Below are positions 14,715-14,717 of a DNA stretch of 14,717 bases, one piece after another (position 1 is the first letter of the stretch; each line of letters begins with the position of its first letter). The translations under genes and the position numbers were made by a program. The DNA is from Bacillota bacterium (lineage in GTDB: Bacteria; Bacillota; Clostridia; Clostridiales; Caloramatoraceae). The notes under the pieces are model-generated. The model was not told the origin of the DNA. It saw nothing but the letters and a program-made list of their open reading frames with translations, and did not search any database. The stretch spans positions 1 to 14,717 of the forward strand of contig JAEZLD010000175.1 in the NCBI GenBank assembly GCA_023415335.1, in the 5' to 3' direction.

Positions 14715-14717
14715 AGC

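Noticed and set aside
1..14717. CRISPR arrays, tRNA, rRNA, intact insertion sequences
   Set aside because: No regularly spaced repeats, no tRNA-like or rRNA-like stretches, and no transposase gene were seen on either strand.

Overview
The window looks like a chromosomal piece of a low-GC Gram-positive of class Clostridia, most likely a Lachnospiraceae-type gut or rumen anaerobe. The reasons are the AT-rich codon use (ATA for Ile and AGG/AGA for Arg are common), strong AGGAGG-type ribosome binding sites, and the gene families present (a SufB/SufD-type remnant, VanR/OmpR-type regulators, a fused MacB-like ABC protein, an MBOAT/SGNH surface-acylation pair). The organism call is inference; no rRNA or other marker gene is present.

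Left part (1-4240), a set of small unrelated genes. A bidirectional-looking hairpin is followed by a leftward YitT-family membrane protein gene. Its long upstream region carries a near-consensus leftward promoter and then an intrinsic terminator, so it looks like an attenuated leader or a small RNA. A rightward PLP-dependent threonine aldolase/beta-eliminating lyase follows. Next is a 216-base gap full of stem-loops (possible structured RNA or relic of a TnpB-type element). A leftward ASCH-domain gene and a rightward GrpB-family gene are divergently arranged around a perfect 10-bp palindrome. Then comes a frameshifted, N-terminally truncated SufB/SufD-family pseudogene that ends just before a strong stem-loop.

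Centre and right (4303-13541), the core of the window. Seven rightward genes are packed with gaps of 1, 11, 10, 73, -11 and 19 bases and no terminator that I can see. The first four form a Dlt-like system: adenylation enzyme, acyl/peptidyl carrier protein, multi-pass MBOAT acyltransferase and membrane-anchored SGNH-fold protein. By analogy with DltABCD and AlgI/PatB systems, an acid is activated with ATP, loaded on the carrier, handed through the membrane by the MBOAT and put on an envelope polymer with help from the SGNH protein. The gene order is A-C-B-D, the MBOAT is longer and more AlgI-like than DltB, and the three residues that line the D-alanine pocket of DltA are all changed (Ser200, Ala272, Asp304). 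The group transferred may therefore not be D-alanine. The next three genes are an OmpR/VanR-type response regulator, a sensor kinase and a 911-residue fused ATPase/permease with a large extracytoplasmic domain. This arrangement is typical of envelope-stress or antimicrobial-peptide defence. A tandem 10-bp repeat sits just upstream of the dlt-like promoter and may be a target of the regulator.

Right end (13542-14714). A gap of about 230 bases holds a nested set of inverted and direct repeats built on a TAATGAAG/GAAGACGC motif. Beyond it a leftward D-2-hydroxyacid dehydrogenase gene is complete, but its start lies 3 bases from the window edge.
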